From Nitrospira sp. (GTDB lineage: Bacteria; Nitrospirota; Thermodesulfovibrionia; Thermodesulfovibrionales; Dissulfurispiraceae), in NCBI GenBank assembly GCA_002634385.1, contig NSJL01000038.1, positions 1-32,305 on the forward strand: a DNA stretch of 32,305 bases, in the 5' to 3' direction. Positions 15,361-24,356 of this stretch are shown piece by piece (positions within the stretch are counted from its first letter, which is position 1; each line of letters begins with the position of its first letter). Made by a program: the position numbers and the translations under genes. The notes beneath the pieces were generated by a model. The model was not told the origin of the DNA and ran no database searches. It saw nothing but the letters and a program-made list of their open reading frames with translations.

Positions 15361-17616
15361 ATGCAGAATGGAAAACTTGGCTTCAGCGAAAAGGCTGCAC
15401 CCTCTCAGAACACTGCCGGCGAGATCTTCTGCTTTCACCTTCTGGACAGCATTCCCTTTCCCGTCTTCTATCTTGACCGGGACCTCGTTTTCACCCAGTG
15501 CAACAGGGCAGCGGCAGCGGCCCTGTTGCATCCCGTCGAAGAAATAATCGGTCGCTCCCTTGATGAGGTGGTCTCCGGCAAGGAGGATATCGTCAGGGAG
15601 GTCAGGGAGGTCAGGCACACCGGGGAGCCCCTTTCCGCTCTTTTTGCCAGCATCCGGCATGGTACCCCCGATGGGGAAAGGCAGTACCAGGTCTCTCTTC
15701 TCCCCGACAGGGGTGAGGACAGCCTCCTCCGCGGCATCCTCGTGGTGGGCGAGGATATCACCGAGAGGAAGGGAGTGGAGAAGGCGCTGCGCTTCCGCTT
15801 GGAGCTCGAAAGAATCATCATGATGATATCGACGAATTTCATCAAATTACCCTCCGATGAAATAGACAGCGGGATACTTGATGCATTGCGTCTCATAGGA
15901 GAATTCGCCCGCGTGGACCGGAGTTATGTCTTCCTCTTCCGCGAAGACGGAAAAATCATGGATAATACCCATGAGTGGTGCGCAGAGGGGGTGGCTCCGC
16001 AGATCCATCGTCTCAAGGGCATTCATGCGGACAGGGATCTCCCCTGGTTCAGCAGGAGGATAAAGGGCCGCGAAATCGTCCATATCCCCTCTGTAGCAGA
16101 CCTTCCGCCGGAAGCCCGTGCCGAAAAGGAAGAATTCGAACGGGAGGCGATCAAGTCGTTGATAACGGTACCCATGGTGCAGGGCGACACCCTGATCGGA
16201 TTCCTCGGGCTCGACTCCGTGCGTGCCGGAAAGGAGTGGTCGGAAGACAGCATCGCACTGCTCAGAATCGTCGGTGAGATATTTGCAAACGCCCTCCAGC
16301 GCAAACGCGCCGAAGAGACCATCCGTTTTCAGACGTACCACGACCTCCTGACCGGACTTCCCAACAGGACGATGCTCATGGACCGCCTCTCCCTCGAAAT
16401 ACCCCAGATGCAGCATTCCCGCAAGAGGATCGCCGTGCTCCTCATCGGCATCGACCGTTTTAAGAATATAAACGACTCGCTGGGACATGCAGTCGGCGAC
16501 GCCCTGCTGAAAGATATCGCAGCCCGGCTGAAAACCCGCATTCACGAGTACGATATGGTTGCCCGCATGGGAGGCGACGAGTTCATGGTACTGCTCCCCT
16601 TTATCGATTATCCCGAAGATGTTGCCAGAGCCGCCGAAAAGATCATGGACGCTTTCAAGGACCCCTTTCTCCTCGGCGCGCACACCCTGCATGTGACGGC
16701 CAGCATCGGCATCAGCCTCTATCCCGAAGACGGCGAAAACGCGGAGGTCCTGGTACGGAATGCCGATATTGCGCTGTATCACGCAAAAAGCCAGGGCAGG
16801 AATAATTACCAGTTCTACAACTCTTCCATAAATGTCAGAACGCTCGAACGCATCCTCCTCGAAAACAGGCTGCGCCAGACCATAGAGCAGGGAGAGCTGG
16901 AAATACGCTACCAGCCCCAGATGGAGATAAAGACGAAACGGATAGTCGGCGCTGAGGCCCTGGTGCGCTGGAAGCATCCCGACCTGGGGCTCCTCACTCC
17001 CGGGCGATTCATTCCCCTTGCCGAGGAAGCAGGCCTGGTCATTTCGATCGACCAGTGGGTGCTGCACCGGACCTGCGCCCAGATGAAGGCATGGCAGCAG
17101 GCCGGATTTCCGTCCTTCAGCATCTCGGTCAACCTCTCCGCACGGCAGTTCCAGCAGAAGGACCTTGCGGAGACGATTTCACGCGTTTTGCGGGAGAATG
17201 CGCTTTCCCCGGAGTCCCTCGGCGTCGAAATCACCGAATCCCTCGCCATGCAGGATACGGAGCTTACCGCCCGCAATCTGCGCATGCTGAGCGCGATAGG
17301 GGTCCGTTTCTCCATCGACGACTTCGGCACGGGATATTCCTCCCTGAGCTATCTGAAAAAGATTCCCTTTCACAAGCTCAAGATCGACAAATCCTTTATC
17401 ATCAATCTGGCCGAAGACCAGGATTACCAGTCTATTATCCGGGCAATCATCGATATGGCGCATGGACTGAAGCTGAAGGTGGTCGCGGAGGGAGTGGAGA
17501 CCGAGGAGCAACTGTCGTTCCTGCGCACAAGCCATTGTGACGAAATACAGGGACACTTCTTCAGCAAGCCCCTGAGCGCGGAAGATTTTGAAAAATTCGT
17601 CCTCGCCCATACATGA
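15361..17616 (+). CDS. PAS-GAF-GGDEF-EAL protein (c-di-GMP turnover)
   Basis: A 751-residue soluble protein. A PAS domain (about 20-140, LLDSIPFPVFYLDRDLVFTQ) is followed by a GAF domain (about 155-310), a GGDEF diguanylate cyclase domain with intact MGGDEFMVLL (about 403-411) and an EAL phosphodiesterase domain with intact GAEALVRWKHP (EAL about 532-534), DDFGTGYSSLSYLKK and the LKIDKSFI loop. Both active sites look complete, so the protein could make and break cyclic-di-GMP depending on the PAS/GAF input. The inhibitory I-site (RxxD five residues before GGDEF) is replaced by HEYD, so product inhibition is probably absent. I start it at the second ATG (15361) because AGGAG lies nine bases before it; the ATG at 15343 has no ribosome-binding site. 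It converges with hrpB. Confidence 0.95.
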   Translation: MQNGKLGFSEKAAPSQNTAGEIFCFHLLDSIPFPVFYLDRDLVFTQCNRAAAAALLHPVEEIIGRSLDEVVSGKEDIVREVREVRHTGEPLSALFASIRHGTPDGERQYQVSLLPDRGEDSLLRGILVVGEDITERKGVEKALRFRLELERIIMMISTNFIKLPSDEIDSGILDALRLIGEFARVDRSYVFLFREDGKIMDNTHEWCAEGVAPQIHRLKGIHADRDLPWFSRRIKGREIVHIPSVADLPPEARAEKEEFEREAIKSLITVPMVQGDTLIGFLGLDSVRAGKEWSEDSIALLRIVGEIFANALQRKRAEETIRFQTYHDLLTGLPNRTMLMDRLSLEIPQMQHSRKRIAVLLIGIDRFKNINDSLGHAVGDALLKDIAARLKTRIHEYDMVARMGGDEFMVLLPFIDYPEDVARAAEKIMDAFKDPFLLGAHTLHVTASIGISLYPEDGENAEVLVRNADIALYHAKSQGRNNYQFYNSSINVRTLERILLENRLRQTIEQGELEIRYQPQMEIKTKRIVGAEALVRWKHPDLGLLTPGRFIPLAEEAGLVISIDQWVLHRTCAQMKAWQQAGFPSFSISVNLSARQFQQKDLAETISRVLRENALSPESLGVEITESLAMQDTELTARNLRMLSAIGVRFSIDDFGTGYSSLSYLKKIPFHKLKIDKSFIINLAEDQDYQSIIRAIIDMAHGLKLKVVAEGVETEEQLSFLRTSHCDEIQGHFFSKPLSAEDFEKFVLAHT

Positions 17617-17725
17617 GAAACAATCCCTTTCCCCGGATGCCGATCGTGGACAGGAAAGGCTCTCCCCTCAGGAGTGCGCTTCATTTCCACGGTGCCGGTG
17701 GGGGCGCCGGATCGCTCCTTTCCGT

Positions 17726-20260
17726 TCAGTTCCCCCGAGGTTTCGCTGAACGTGTGGGCACGGCGTTCCATGGGTCATCCGGCCAGGGGTGCTTCGGGTA
17801 GCGTCCTTTCAGCTCTTTTTTCACCTGTTGGTAGCCCCCGTTCCAGAACCCCTTCAGGTCCTGCGTGATCTGGACGGGTCTGCGCGCCGGGGAAAGAAGA
17901 TGGAGGAGCACCTTCACCCGTCCCCCGGCAACGGCAGGGGTATCGGCGAGCCCGAACATCTCCTGCAGCTTTACGGCAAGCACCGGGATCTCTCCCGCAG
18001 CATAATCGAGCGCCACGCGGTGGCCGCTGGGCACGGGAAGAAACGAAGGTGCCCGCTCATCGAGAAGCCGCACCTGCTCCCAGGAAAGCTGCGCCCTGAG
18101 CGCGGGGAGGGTGTCGAGACTCGCGAGATCCCGGCTGGTACGCACGCTGCCGAGCCAGGGCAGGAGCCACTCCTCCGGGGAGCCGCAGAGAGACCCGTCC
18201 GATAGGTCCGGCCACTCCTCTCCCGGAAATACCCGCCGCATCAGGGCCACCCGCCCCTGGAATTGCCGGGTCTCCCTGCTGAAGGAAAGCAGGCCGGGGT
18301 TCGCCCGGATCGCGTCGCACAGGAGAGGGGCCACCTCAGCATCGGAGGGGGAAAAGGGTTTCACCGAAAGGGGGATGGCTCCCACCCTCTCTTCCAAGGC
18401 GGCAACAATCCTGCCCTCCCCCTTGTCCCACTCTATCCTCCGCAGGTTTTCGATACGCCCGGCACATTCCCGGCGTACCAATTCTTCGGTGACCGAAGCG
18501 GCGATATGCACGAACCCCTCCGTCCCCTCTCCCGCATCCATAACCGCAGTAATGAGAAAGGGACTCCTGCTCATCGTGCTCGCCGGGGATACCCGTACCC
18601 CCCGCCCCTGCACCAGGAGGAAACGGCCCTCTCCCTCTTCCCGTCTCTTGGCGATCCGTTCGGGAAAAGCGGACAAAAGAAGACGGGCAACCAGCTCCGG
18701 GTCGTCCGCCCTCTCCCCATGGGTTTTGCCCGATCCGGGCATTAGTCGCACAAGTTGCTCTGCCGTCCTCTCCACCGCACGCAATGCCCGGAGGTCGGCC
18801 CCTCCGGTCCCCTCCCTTTCCCTTCGCCACACCTGCAGAAGCGAAAGCCTTTCCTGAATATCAGGATCTCCCGCAGTTCTCCTGCGCTCCGCTGCCGTGC
18901 GGCGGAAAATATCCCTCTCGGAAAGGAGGGCGGCCACCTCCGCTCCGAGGCGGGGACACCCTAGCTCACCGGCCCGCAGCAGCAAGCGCGCCAGCCGGGG
19001 GGGAAGGGGCATCCGGGCCATCATCTTACCGGCAGGGGTAGCCAGACCCGACGGATCGAGGGCACCCAGGTCCATGAGCAGACGACGGGCTGCATCCCGG
19101 GAAGCGGCGGGAGGGGCGTCGAGCCAGGAGAGCGCCGAAGGATCCTTCACGCCCCATACCGCGAGATCGAGGACAAGGGACGAAAGATCCGACACGAGCA
19201 TTTCCGGCGGGGTATGGGGGAGCATCGAGTGGAAGACATGACGGCTGTAGAGACGATAACAGACTCCGGGACCGAGACGTCCGGCCCGGCCCTTGCGCTG
19301 CTCCGCGGATGCTTTCGACACCGCCACCGTGATCAGCCGGTTCATTCCGGTGGCCGGATCGTACTGGAGCCGGCGGGTCAGGCCGCTGTCGATGACGCAC
19401 CGCACCCCCTCGATGGTAAGGCTCGTTTCGGCTATATTGGTCGCGAGAACGATCTTGCGCGTCCGGGACGGGAGAAGGGCACGCTCCTGCTCTTCGAAGG
19501 GAAGATCGCCGTAAAGGGGATGGAGAGTGATCCCCGTGCCCCCTCGTTCCACTACCGGCTGCAGCGCTTCGCTGCATGCGTGTATCTCGCCCGATCCGGG
19601 AAGGAAAACAAGGATATCTCCCGGAGTCTCCCGCAGAGCCGTTTGCACCGCATCGGCGGTTCGCTCCGGAAGGGATTTTTCCCGTTCGTCGCCGAGGTAG
19701 TGCTCCTCCACGGGGAAAGCCCTGCCGCCGGAAGTGATGACCGGGGCGCCTCCCAGGAGATCCGCTATGGGGCCGCAGTCCAGTGTCGCCGACATGACGA
19801 GAAGCTTCAGGTCCTCCCGCAGTCCCCCGCGCACATCGAGACAGAGGGCCAGCGCCAGGTCGGCATGGAGACTCCGCTCGTGGAATTCATCGAAGATGAC
19901 CATGGCGATTCCGTCGAGACCGGGATCGGCCTGAATGCGCCGGGTGAGAATGCCCTCGGTGACCACCTCGATGCGCGTCCTCTCCGTTGTTTTCGTATCG
20001 AACCGTATGGAGTAGCCGACCGTCTCCCCTACCTCCTCCCCGAGAGTACGGGCCATCCAGCGAGCCGCGGAGACCGCCGCAATCCTGCGCGGCTCCAGTA
20101 TGAGGATACGCCCCTTTCCGGGGGGGAACAGATCGAGGAGGGCCAAAGGGACGCGTGTTGTCTTGCCCGCGCCGGGGGGGGCGTGCAGCACCACCGCGGG
20201 GTGCCCGCATACCGCCTCTTTCAACCCGGGGAGGATACCGTCAATAGGATAGGAGATCAT
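17726..20260 (-). CDS. hrpB: ATP-dependent helicase HrpB
   Basis: An 844-residue DEAH-box-type helicase of full family length. Motif I is PPGAGKTT (28-35), motif II is the HrpB-type DEFH (124-127), motif III is MSATLD (156-161), motif V is ATNIAETSLTI and motif VI is QRKGRAGRLGPG. The C-terminal HrpB domain ends in the characteristic HPWPDDPWNAVPTR. HrpB is a non-essential RNA-type helicase of poorly defined cellular role. The start at 20260 gives the usual HrpB N-terminus (YPIDGILPGLKEAV). It is convergent with the GGDEF-EAL gene and divergent from the downstream methyltransferase. A TACAAT with an extended TG (20315-20310, minus strand) may be its -10. Confidence 0.95.
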   Translation of the reverse strand: MISYPIDGILPGLKEAVCGHPAVVLHAPPGAGKTTRVPLALLDLFPPGKGRILILEPRRIAAVSAARWMARTLGEEVGETVGYSIRFDTKTTERTRIEVVTEGILTRRIQADPGLDGIAMVIFDEFHERSLHADLALALCLDVRGGLREDLKLLVMSATLDCGPIADLLGGAPVITSGGRAFPVEEHYLGDEREKSLPERTADAVQTALRETPGDILVFLPGSGEIHACSEALQPVVERGGTGITLHPLYGDLPFEEQERALLPSRTRKIVLATNIAETSLTIEGVRCVIDSGLTRRLQYDPATGMNRLITVAVSKASAEQRKGRAGRLGPGVCYRLYSRHVFHSMLPHTPPEMLVSDLSSLVLDLAVWGVKDPSALSWLDAPPAASRDAARRLLMDLGALDPSGLATPAGKMMARMPLPPRLARLLLRAGELGCPRLGAEVAALLSERDIFRRTAAERRRTAGDPDIQERLSLLQVWRREREGTGGADLRALRAVERTAEQLVRLMPGSGKTHGERADDPELVARLLLSAFPERIAKRREEGEGRFLLVQGRGVRVSPASTMSRSPFLITAVMDAGEGTEGFVHIAASVTEELVRRECAGRIENLRRIEWDKGEGRIVAALEERVGAIPLSVKPFSPSDAEVAPLLCDAIRANPGLLSFSRETRQFQGRVALMRRVFPGEEWPDLSDGSLCGSPEEWLLPWLGSVRTSRDLASLDTLPALRAQLSWEQVRLLDERAPSFLPVPSGHRVALDYAAGEIPVLAVKLQEMFGLADTPAVAGGRVKVLLHLLSPARRPVQITQDLKGFWNGGYQQVKKELKGRYPKHPWPDDPWNAVPTRSAKPRGN

Positions 20261-20364
20261 TGCTGCAGCCGAATCCTGCGTACTCTTCGTGAAAATTCAT
20301 AATCTCCCTATTGTATCATGCCGGAGGCGTACTCCCGCATTCGCCTCTTTTCCGCGCAACACGG

Positions 20365-20377
20365 TATAATTATCCCC
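20365..20377 (+). promoter_or_regulatory. -10 element of the methyltransferase gene (leaderless)
   Basis: A perfect TATAAT (20365-20370) is followed by seven bases and then the ATG at 20378. There is no ribosome-binding site and the -35 is poor. Transcription would begin at the start codon. Confidence 0.5.
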
Positions 20378-21061
20378 ATGAATCTTACTCCATTACAAGG
20401 TCCCCTCGATTTCTGGGACCGCTTCGCACCCTGGTACGAAAAGTGGCTCAGCCGCGGGACATACCATTTCGAGATCTTGCAGGAGGTCGGCAGGATGATC
20501 GAGCCCGGATGGAGGGTACTCGATATCGGGGCGGGGACGGGGGCGCTTGCCATCCCCCTGGCGTCACTGGACTGTCCTGTCCGGGCGCTTGAGCCCTCGG
20601 CGGGCATGAGGGACTTCCTCAGTGCAAAACTCTTCTCTTTCGGCATCGAAAACGTAAAAGTCCTGTCACAGCGATGGGAGGACTTTCAGATGAACGGAGA
20701 GGAGGGAACCGATCTTCTCATCGCCTGCAACAGTCTTCATCTTACCGCAGGGGGGATTGCCGGAGGGATGCGAAAGGCTTTTTCCTCGGGAGCAGCTCAT
20801 ATTGCGCTCATTACGGAGATCAATCAGGGTGTCCCCATCGACTTCAAGGAGATCGATGCGCTCCAGAACGATTACGACTTCCTTTTCATCAAAAACCACC
20901 ATGTCGACAGCAGCTTCCATTTCGAGAGCATGGAGGAGGTGGAGGAACTGCAACACTTTCTGAACAGGGAGATCCGTGTGCTCCAGGAGGATGGCCGTCC
21001 GGTGCAGCGCGACAGCACGGATATCGCTATCGTGTGGTGGGAGAGGAGGAGAGGCGGGTGA
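20378..21061 (+). CDS. Class I SAM-dependent methyltransferase
   Basis: A 227-residue soluble methyltransferase. The N-terminus has DFWDRFAPWYEKWLSRGTYH, a common lead-in, then motif I VLDIGAGTGALAIPLA (about residues 47-62), the acidic post-I position in VRALEPSAGM, and NSLHLT in the motif II region. The C-terminal part is helical with several Glu-rich turns. The substrate is unknown. The frame is open upstream to 20318, but the protein-like part begins at the ATG at 20378, where a -10 element is placed for a leaderless transcript. It may be co-transcribed with the broken glycosyltransferase that follows 42 bases later. Confidence 0.88.
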   Translation: MNLTPLQGPLDFWDRFAPWYEKWLSRGTYHFEILQEVGRMIEPGWRVLDIGAGTGALAIPLASLDCPVRALEPSAGMRDFLSAKLFSFGIENVKVLSQRWEDFQMNGEEGTDLLIACNSLHLTAGGIAGGMRKAFSSGAAHIALITEINQGVPIDFKEIDALQNDYDFLFIKNHHVDSSFHFESMEEVEELQHFLNREIRVLQEDGRPVQRDSTDIAIVWWERRRGG

Positions 21062-21103
21062 GCCCCTCCTGTACAGTGGAATGGGCATAACGGGATCCGT
21101 CTC

Positions 21104-21672
21104 TTGAGGATAGGGCTCCGGACGTGGGGCAGCGATGGCAACATCCGCCCGATGAGCGCCCTTGCCGACGGTCTCCGCGCAAGGGGGCATACGGTCACCA
21201 TCGCCGTGACCAGTATCGATAATAAGGAGTATCGCCCTCTTGCCGAATCGCTCGGGGTCGTCCTGCGTCCGGTGGGCCGTTTCGACCCGTCAGGGGAAAA
21301 ATACGAAGGGCTCGCAGCGAAACTTATGGAACTCTCTCCCTCCTCCATCCTGAAACAGTTCAGGCTGGTCATGGAGACCCTGTTCGAGCCCGTTGAAGAG
21401 GAAATGTTCCATGCGGCGGAGAGCCTGTGCGCCAAAAGCGGCCTCGTTATCGGCCACTTTCTCCTCCATCCCCTGCATGCCGCTGCAGAGCGATCGGGGA
21501 GCCCTATGTAACGGTCTCCCTCAAACACAGCGGGATACCTATCCGTTTTGGCTCCCCTCTGATGAAAGAGACTGCCGGGCGTATTGGCGCCCGCATGGCA
21601 AAAGAAGAGGGTGTAGCCCGTGCCGTTGCGCTCATCAAGGCACTCCCCGTCCCCGCTGCACGGCAGGGCTAG
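21104..21672 (+). pseudogene. Broken glycosyltransferase (MGT/GT28-like)
   Basis: From a TTG at 21104 the sequence reads RIGLRTWGSDGNIRPMSALA and DGLRARGHTVTIAV, the typical N-terminus of macrolide-type (family 1/28) glycosyltransferases. The frame ends at 21511 after AERSGSPM. In the next frame the homology goes on: YVTVSLKHSGIP, as if one C were missing at about 21505. Then it jumps to SPLMKETAGRIGARMAKEEG and VARAVALIKAL, the usual C-terminal helix of the enzyme. Most of the donor-binding half (about 200 residues) is missing. The gene therefore has a frameshift and a large internal deletion, and should be inactive. Confidence 0.8.
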
Positions 21673-22199
21673 TTCCCCCGAAGATGCATGAAGAGGGCAT
21701 CCCAGAGGGCATCCAGCGAGCCGTACCTCCGGTAAATCGCATTTCTGGCCAATTCGAATTCGATGGCGGACCACCCGGTCATTCCGTGGATGTGCTCGAT
21801 CACCCGTCCGAAGAACGAGTTGATTTCGTGATCCGCTATCACGCTGATCACCCTTTCCCGCTCTACTGAGTCCCCGTAGAAATGAAAATTGATCTGTCCC
21901 TGTTCCGCCATGATCTCGAAGGGGGACTCGGCGGTCTCCCGGTAGTAATTCCACCAGGTCTCGTACGTTCTGTCGGGATCGTAGGCAATACGGAACATCA
22001 CGACCACAGCCGCCACGCCTCCCACCTCGATAAGGGCCGGCCGGAGGGATACGGGCGGGTTTTGTGGAAAGCCCGCAATGACTGCTGATTTCTCCCGGAT
22101 CACGAAGTCCACCGAAGGCTCCTGCCCGGGAGGATGGAAGACGCAGTAGAATGCCTTCCCCGGTGCACAATGCGCCAAAATTTCCGCGATATTCTTCAT
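21669..22199 (-). CDS. Uncharacterised protein
   Basis: I do not recognise this 176-residue protein. It looks globular and soluble, with hydrophobic strands (LIEVGGVAAVVVMFRIAYD) followed by an aromatic stretch (YETWWNYYRE) and helical segments. The ATG at 22199 has a strong GGAGGGG ribosome-binding site. An upstream GTG at 22268 is in frame and would add a hydrophobic 23-residue leader (RILVLFFFVLLRAVFV), so a membrane-anchored form is possible. A TATAAT lies at 22286-22281 on the minus strand. The stop overlaps the stop of the broken glycosyltransferase by three bases. Confidence 0.65.
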   Translation of the reverse strand: MKNIAEILAHCAPGKAFYCVFHPPGQEPSVDFVIREKSAVIAGFPQNPPVSLRPALIEVGGVAAVVVMFRIAYDPDRTYETWWNYYRETAESPFEIMAEQGQINFHFYGDSVERERVISVIADHEINSFFGRVIEHIHGMTGWSAIEFELARNAIYRRYGSLDALWDALFMHLRGN

Positions 22200-22473
22200 G
22201 GCTTTCCCCTCCCCGGTCACAAAGACCGCGCGTAGCAGGACGAAGAAGAACAGAACGAGGATGCGCACGCAATGTTTCTTATTATAATTTTCTCCCGAAT
22301 CCGGCAGTAAGTCAAAGGGGGAGCGGAGGAGAAAGGAGGACGCTGCAGGAAGAAAGCGAAAAAGCGCCGGACTCTCCAGGAGAAGGTACTCTGCCGTTCT
22401 TGCAATTCTCTCCCCGTCTGCTATGCTTTTCTCAAGGAGAAAACGAGGCGGCGGCCGGACGCGGAGGTGGAAT

Positions 22474-22806
22474 ATGGAAAGCCATCAGGTCATCAGCGAA
22501 AAAGAAAGGAAAACCATTGAAGAGAAGGCGTGGAGCAAAGCGGCAGACTATCGCACCTCTTCTGCGGGTTGGGGAGTGGTGGCCGACTGCTGGATGAAGT
22601 GGGTGCGGAGAGACTCTCCTTCATGGGATTACTTTGTATCGTGGCTGATAGAAAACAACATCGATCCCGGTGCCCCGTGGGATTTCCTTTCGAAGTACGG
22701 AAACAGCACCCAGTGCTTCTCCGAGGAATGGATAGCTCCGGAGGAGCGTGACGAGTTCCTTGCCTTTTGCGGCGCCGATACGGTAACAGCGGAAGCAATG
22801 GATTAA
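22474..22806 (+). CDS. Uncharacterised small protein, 110 residues
   Basis: A small soluble protein rich in Trp and acidic residues that I do not recognise. Its centre reads GWGVVADCWMKWVRRD and its end is acidic (APEERDEFLAFCGAD). No membrane segment or Cys-pair motif is present. The start is the ATG at 22474, preceded by GGAGGTGGAAT; an ATG 17 codons earlier is also in frame but lacks a ribosome-binding site. A weak promoter (TTGCAA at 22400-22405 and TATGCT at 22422-22427) lies upstream. The GNAT-fold gene follows after 67 bases on the same strand, suggesting a two-gene operon. Confidence 0.6.
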   Translation: MESHQVISEKERKTIEEKAWSKAADYRTSSAGWGVVADCWMKWVRRDSPSWDYFVSWLIENNIDPGAPWDFLSKYGNSTQCFSEEWIAPEERDEFLAFCGADTVTAEAMD

Positions 22807-22873
22807 ACTGTTCACATCGTTTCCAGCCTCTCCCTGCATCTGAACAACCCCTATACCGCCGAGGATGCGCGCA

Positions 22874-23938
22874 ATGACCATCGAAGAGATAAACGATACG
22901 TCCGCACTCGAGGCGCTCGGCCGGGAATGGTCTCTGCTATGGGAGCGCTGCCCGTCCGCAACCCCCTTCCAGTCGCCCGAATGGCTCCTCCCCTGGTGGA
23001 GGCATTTCGGGAATGATGGTCTCATGACCCTCGCCATACGCCGCCGGGGGCGTCTGGCAGGAATCGCTCCCCTTTTTCTCTTCAGGCATCCCGAGCACGG
23101 TTTCCGCCAGGTATCCCTGCTGGGGAGCGGGATAACGGATTACCTGGACTTCCTCCTGGAGCCCGAAGCAGAAGAAGAGGGCACCCGGGCGGTTTTTGAG
23201 CATCTCCTGTCGCAGAAGTCGCGGTGGGATGTGGGTGATTTCCAGGAACTCCGCGGTGCATCCCCTCTCCTGTCCTCTCCCGGGATCCCCGGACTCCTTA
23301 TGCAGAAGACGGCAATGGAAGCCTGTCCCGTCCTCACCCTGCCGGATACCCGTGCGGCATTCCGGGCAGGGCTGTCAGCCCGTTTACGGAAAGAATTGCG
23401 TTACACCAGAAACAGTATCGAGCGTGCGGGGGGCGCATACACCGAAACGGCAACCGGAACAACACGCCAGGAATTCCTCGAAATCCTTTTCCGGCTTCAC
23501 CGTGCCGCCTGGGAAGAAAGAGGAGAAGGCGGCGTCCTTGCCGGCCCTGGGATTCAGGCATTTCACCGGGAAGTCTCCGCCGGATTCCTGGAGCGCGGCT
23601 GGCTCAGGCTCAGCGTGCTGTATATCGGGGGGAGCGTCAGTGCCGCCCTTTACTCGTTTGCAGCCCGGGAGCGGCTCTACTGCTACCTGAGCGGGTTCGA
23701 TCCAAGGGCATCCCTGTACAGTCCCGGAAAGTTCATCCTGTGGCATGCCATTGAGGATGCTCTTGCCGGGGGGATCCGGGAGTTCGACTTTTTGCGGGGC
23801 CGTGAAGAGTATAAGTATACGTGGGGGGCGCGAAACCGTACCAATTACCGTCTCCTTGTGTGGCATTCCCCTTCCTTCCGTCCAGAGGGCGCTTTCAAAA
23901 CAATGAATGAGAAAACAGAAGCGGCCTCTCCTTTATAA
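22874..23938 (+). CDS. FemAB/CelD-like GNAT-fold acyltransferase
   Basis: A 354-residue soluble protein of the GNAT-superfamily group that includes CelD/BcsL-like and FemAB-like enzymes (Acetyltransf_6). The N-terminus has the usual PFQSPEWLLPWWRHFG. The central part has SARLRKELRYTRNSIERAGG, and the C-terminal catalytic region reads VSAALYSFAARERLYCYLSG and SPGKFILWHAIEDALAGG followed by FDFLRGREEYKYTWG, which is diagnostic of the group. Such enzymes add acyl or aminoacyl groups in exopolysaccharide or cell-wall synthesis. No polysaccharide cluster is present here apart from the broken glycosyltransferase. Start: the second ATG (22874) is chosen because GAGG lies nine bases before it; 22865 is three codons longer. 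Confidence 0.85.
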   Translation: MTIEEINDTSALEALGREWSLLWERCPSATPFQSPEWLLPWWRHFGNDGLMTLAIRRRGRLAGIAPLFLFRHPEHGFRQVSLLGSGITDYLDFLLEPEAEEEGTRAVFEHLLSQKSRWDVGDFQELRGASPLLSSPGIPGLLMQKTAMEACPVLTLPDTRAAFRAGLSARLRKELRYTRNSIERAGGAYTETATGTTRQEFLEILFRLHRAAWEERGEGGVLAGPGIQAFHREVSAGFLERGWLRLSVLYIGGSVSAALYSFAARERLYCYLSGFDPRASLYSPGKFILWHAIEDALAGGIREFDFLRGREEYKYTWGARNRTNYRLLVWHSPSFRPEGAFKTMNEKTEAASPL

Positions 23939-24009
23939 CCACCGGTACAACTGCTCTTCCCTTTAGCGGTTCGGCTTCATTTCCTCCTTCCTGCCTTCTA
24001 CTCCTCTGT

Positions 24010-24039
24010 TTGACAACTTTCCTCGATATGGGGTATAGT
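24010..24039 (+). promoter_or_regulatory. Strong promoter with long leader for the tiny zinc-ribbon gene
   Basis: A perfect TTGACA (24010-24015) and TATAGT (24034-24039) are 18 bases apart. The nearest gene downstream starts at 24191, giving a leader of about 145 bases. The leader contains paired segments: GTCCCTG near 24078 with CAGGGAC near 24114, and a small CCCA-CTG-TGGG hairpin near 24119-24129. Confidence 0.6.
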
Positions 24040-24190
24040 GTAAGGTTTGTGACGTTTCCATTTTCACGTCCTTTGCTGTCCCTGTCCGGTTGGCAGAAAA
24101 AGGGATACACAGCAGGGACCCACTGTGGGAAATGTATGCGGAGACTACGGGCTCCCGCACTAATTTTAGATTGCGAAAGGAGGGTGTGTT

Positions 24191-24349
24191 ATGGCAGAAA
24201 AAGGGAAGTCGAAGACCGACGTGGCTGCAAGGGCGGAGAACAAGGGAAGAGGACAGAACTGTCGCCTTTGCGGTAACAAGATCGATGTCGTCATGTCCGT
24301 TTCCCCATCCGGGAAGAAAAAGATGAGACGGGTGTGCTGCGGAGAATAA
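24191..24349 (+). CDS. Tiny zinc-ribbon-like protein, 52 residues
   Basis: An ATG at 24191 with an ideal AAAGGAGGG ribosome-binding site opens a 52-residue ORF. The product has a basic first half, then NCRLCGNKIDVVMSVSPSGK and a second Cys pair in RRVCCGE at the very end. Four cysteines in CxxC...CC layout suggest a single zinc ribbon. It is soluble and highly basic, so nucleic-acid binding is conceivable. I do not recognise a named family. It has its own promoter and is followed eight bases later by a long perfect palindrome that probably ends the transcript. Confidence 0.75.
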   Translation: MAEKGKSKTDVAARAENKGRGQNCRLCGNKIDVVMSVSPSGKKKMRRVCCGE

Positions 24350-24356
24350 GGGACTC

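Noticed and set aside
15847..17067. 406-codon open frame on the minus strand
   Set aside because: It is antisense to the GAF-GGDEF-EAL gene, which has intact catalytic motifs.
20872..22272. 466-codon open frame on the minus strand
   Set aside because: It runs across a methyltransferase, a glycosyltransferase relic and another minus-strand gene in the wrong frame, and its composition (Arg, Gly, Ser) is that of a shadow frame.
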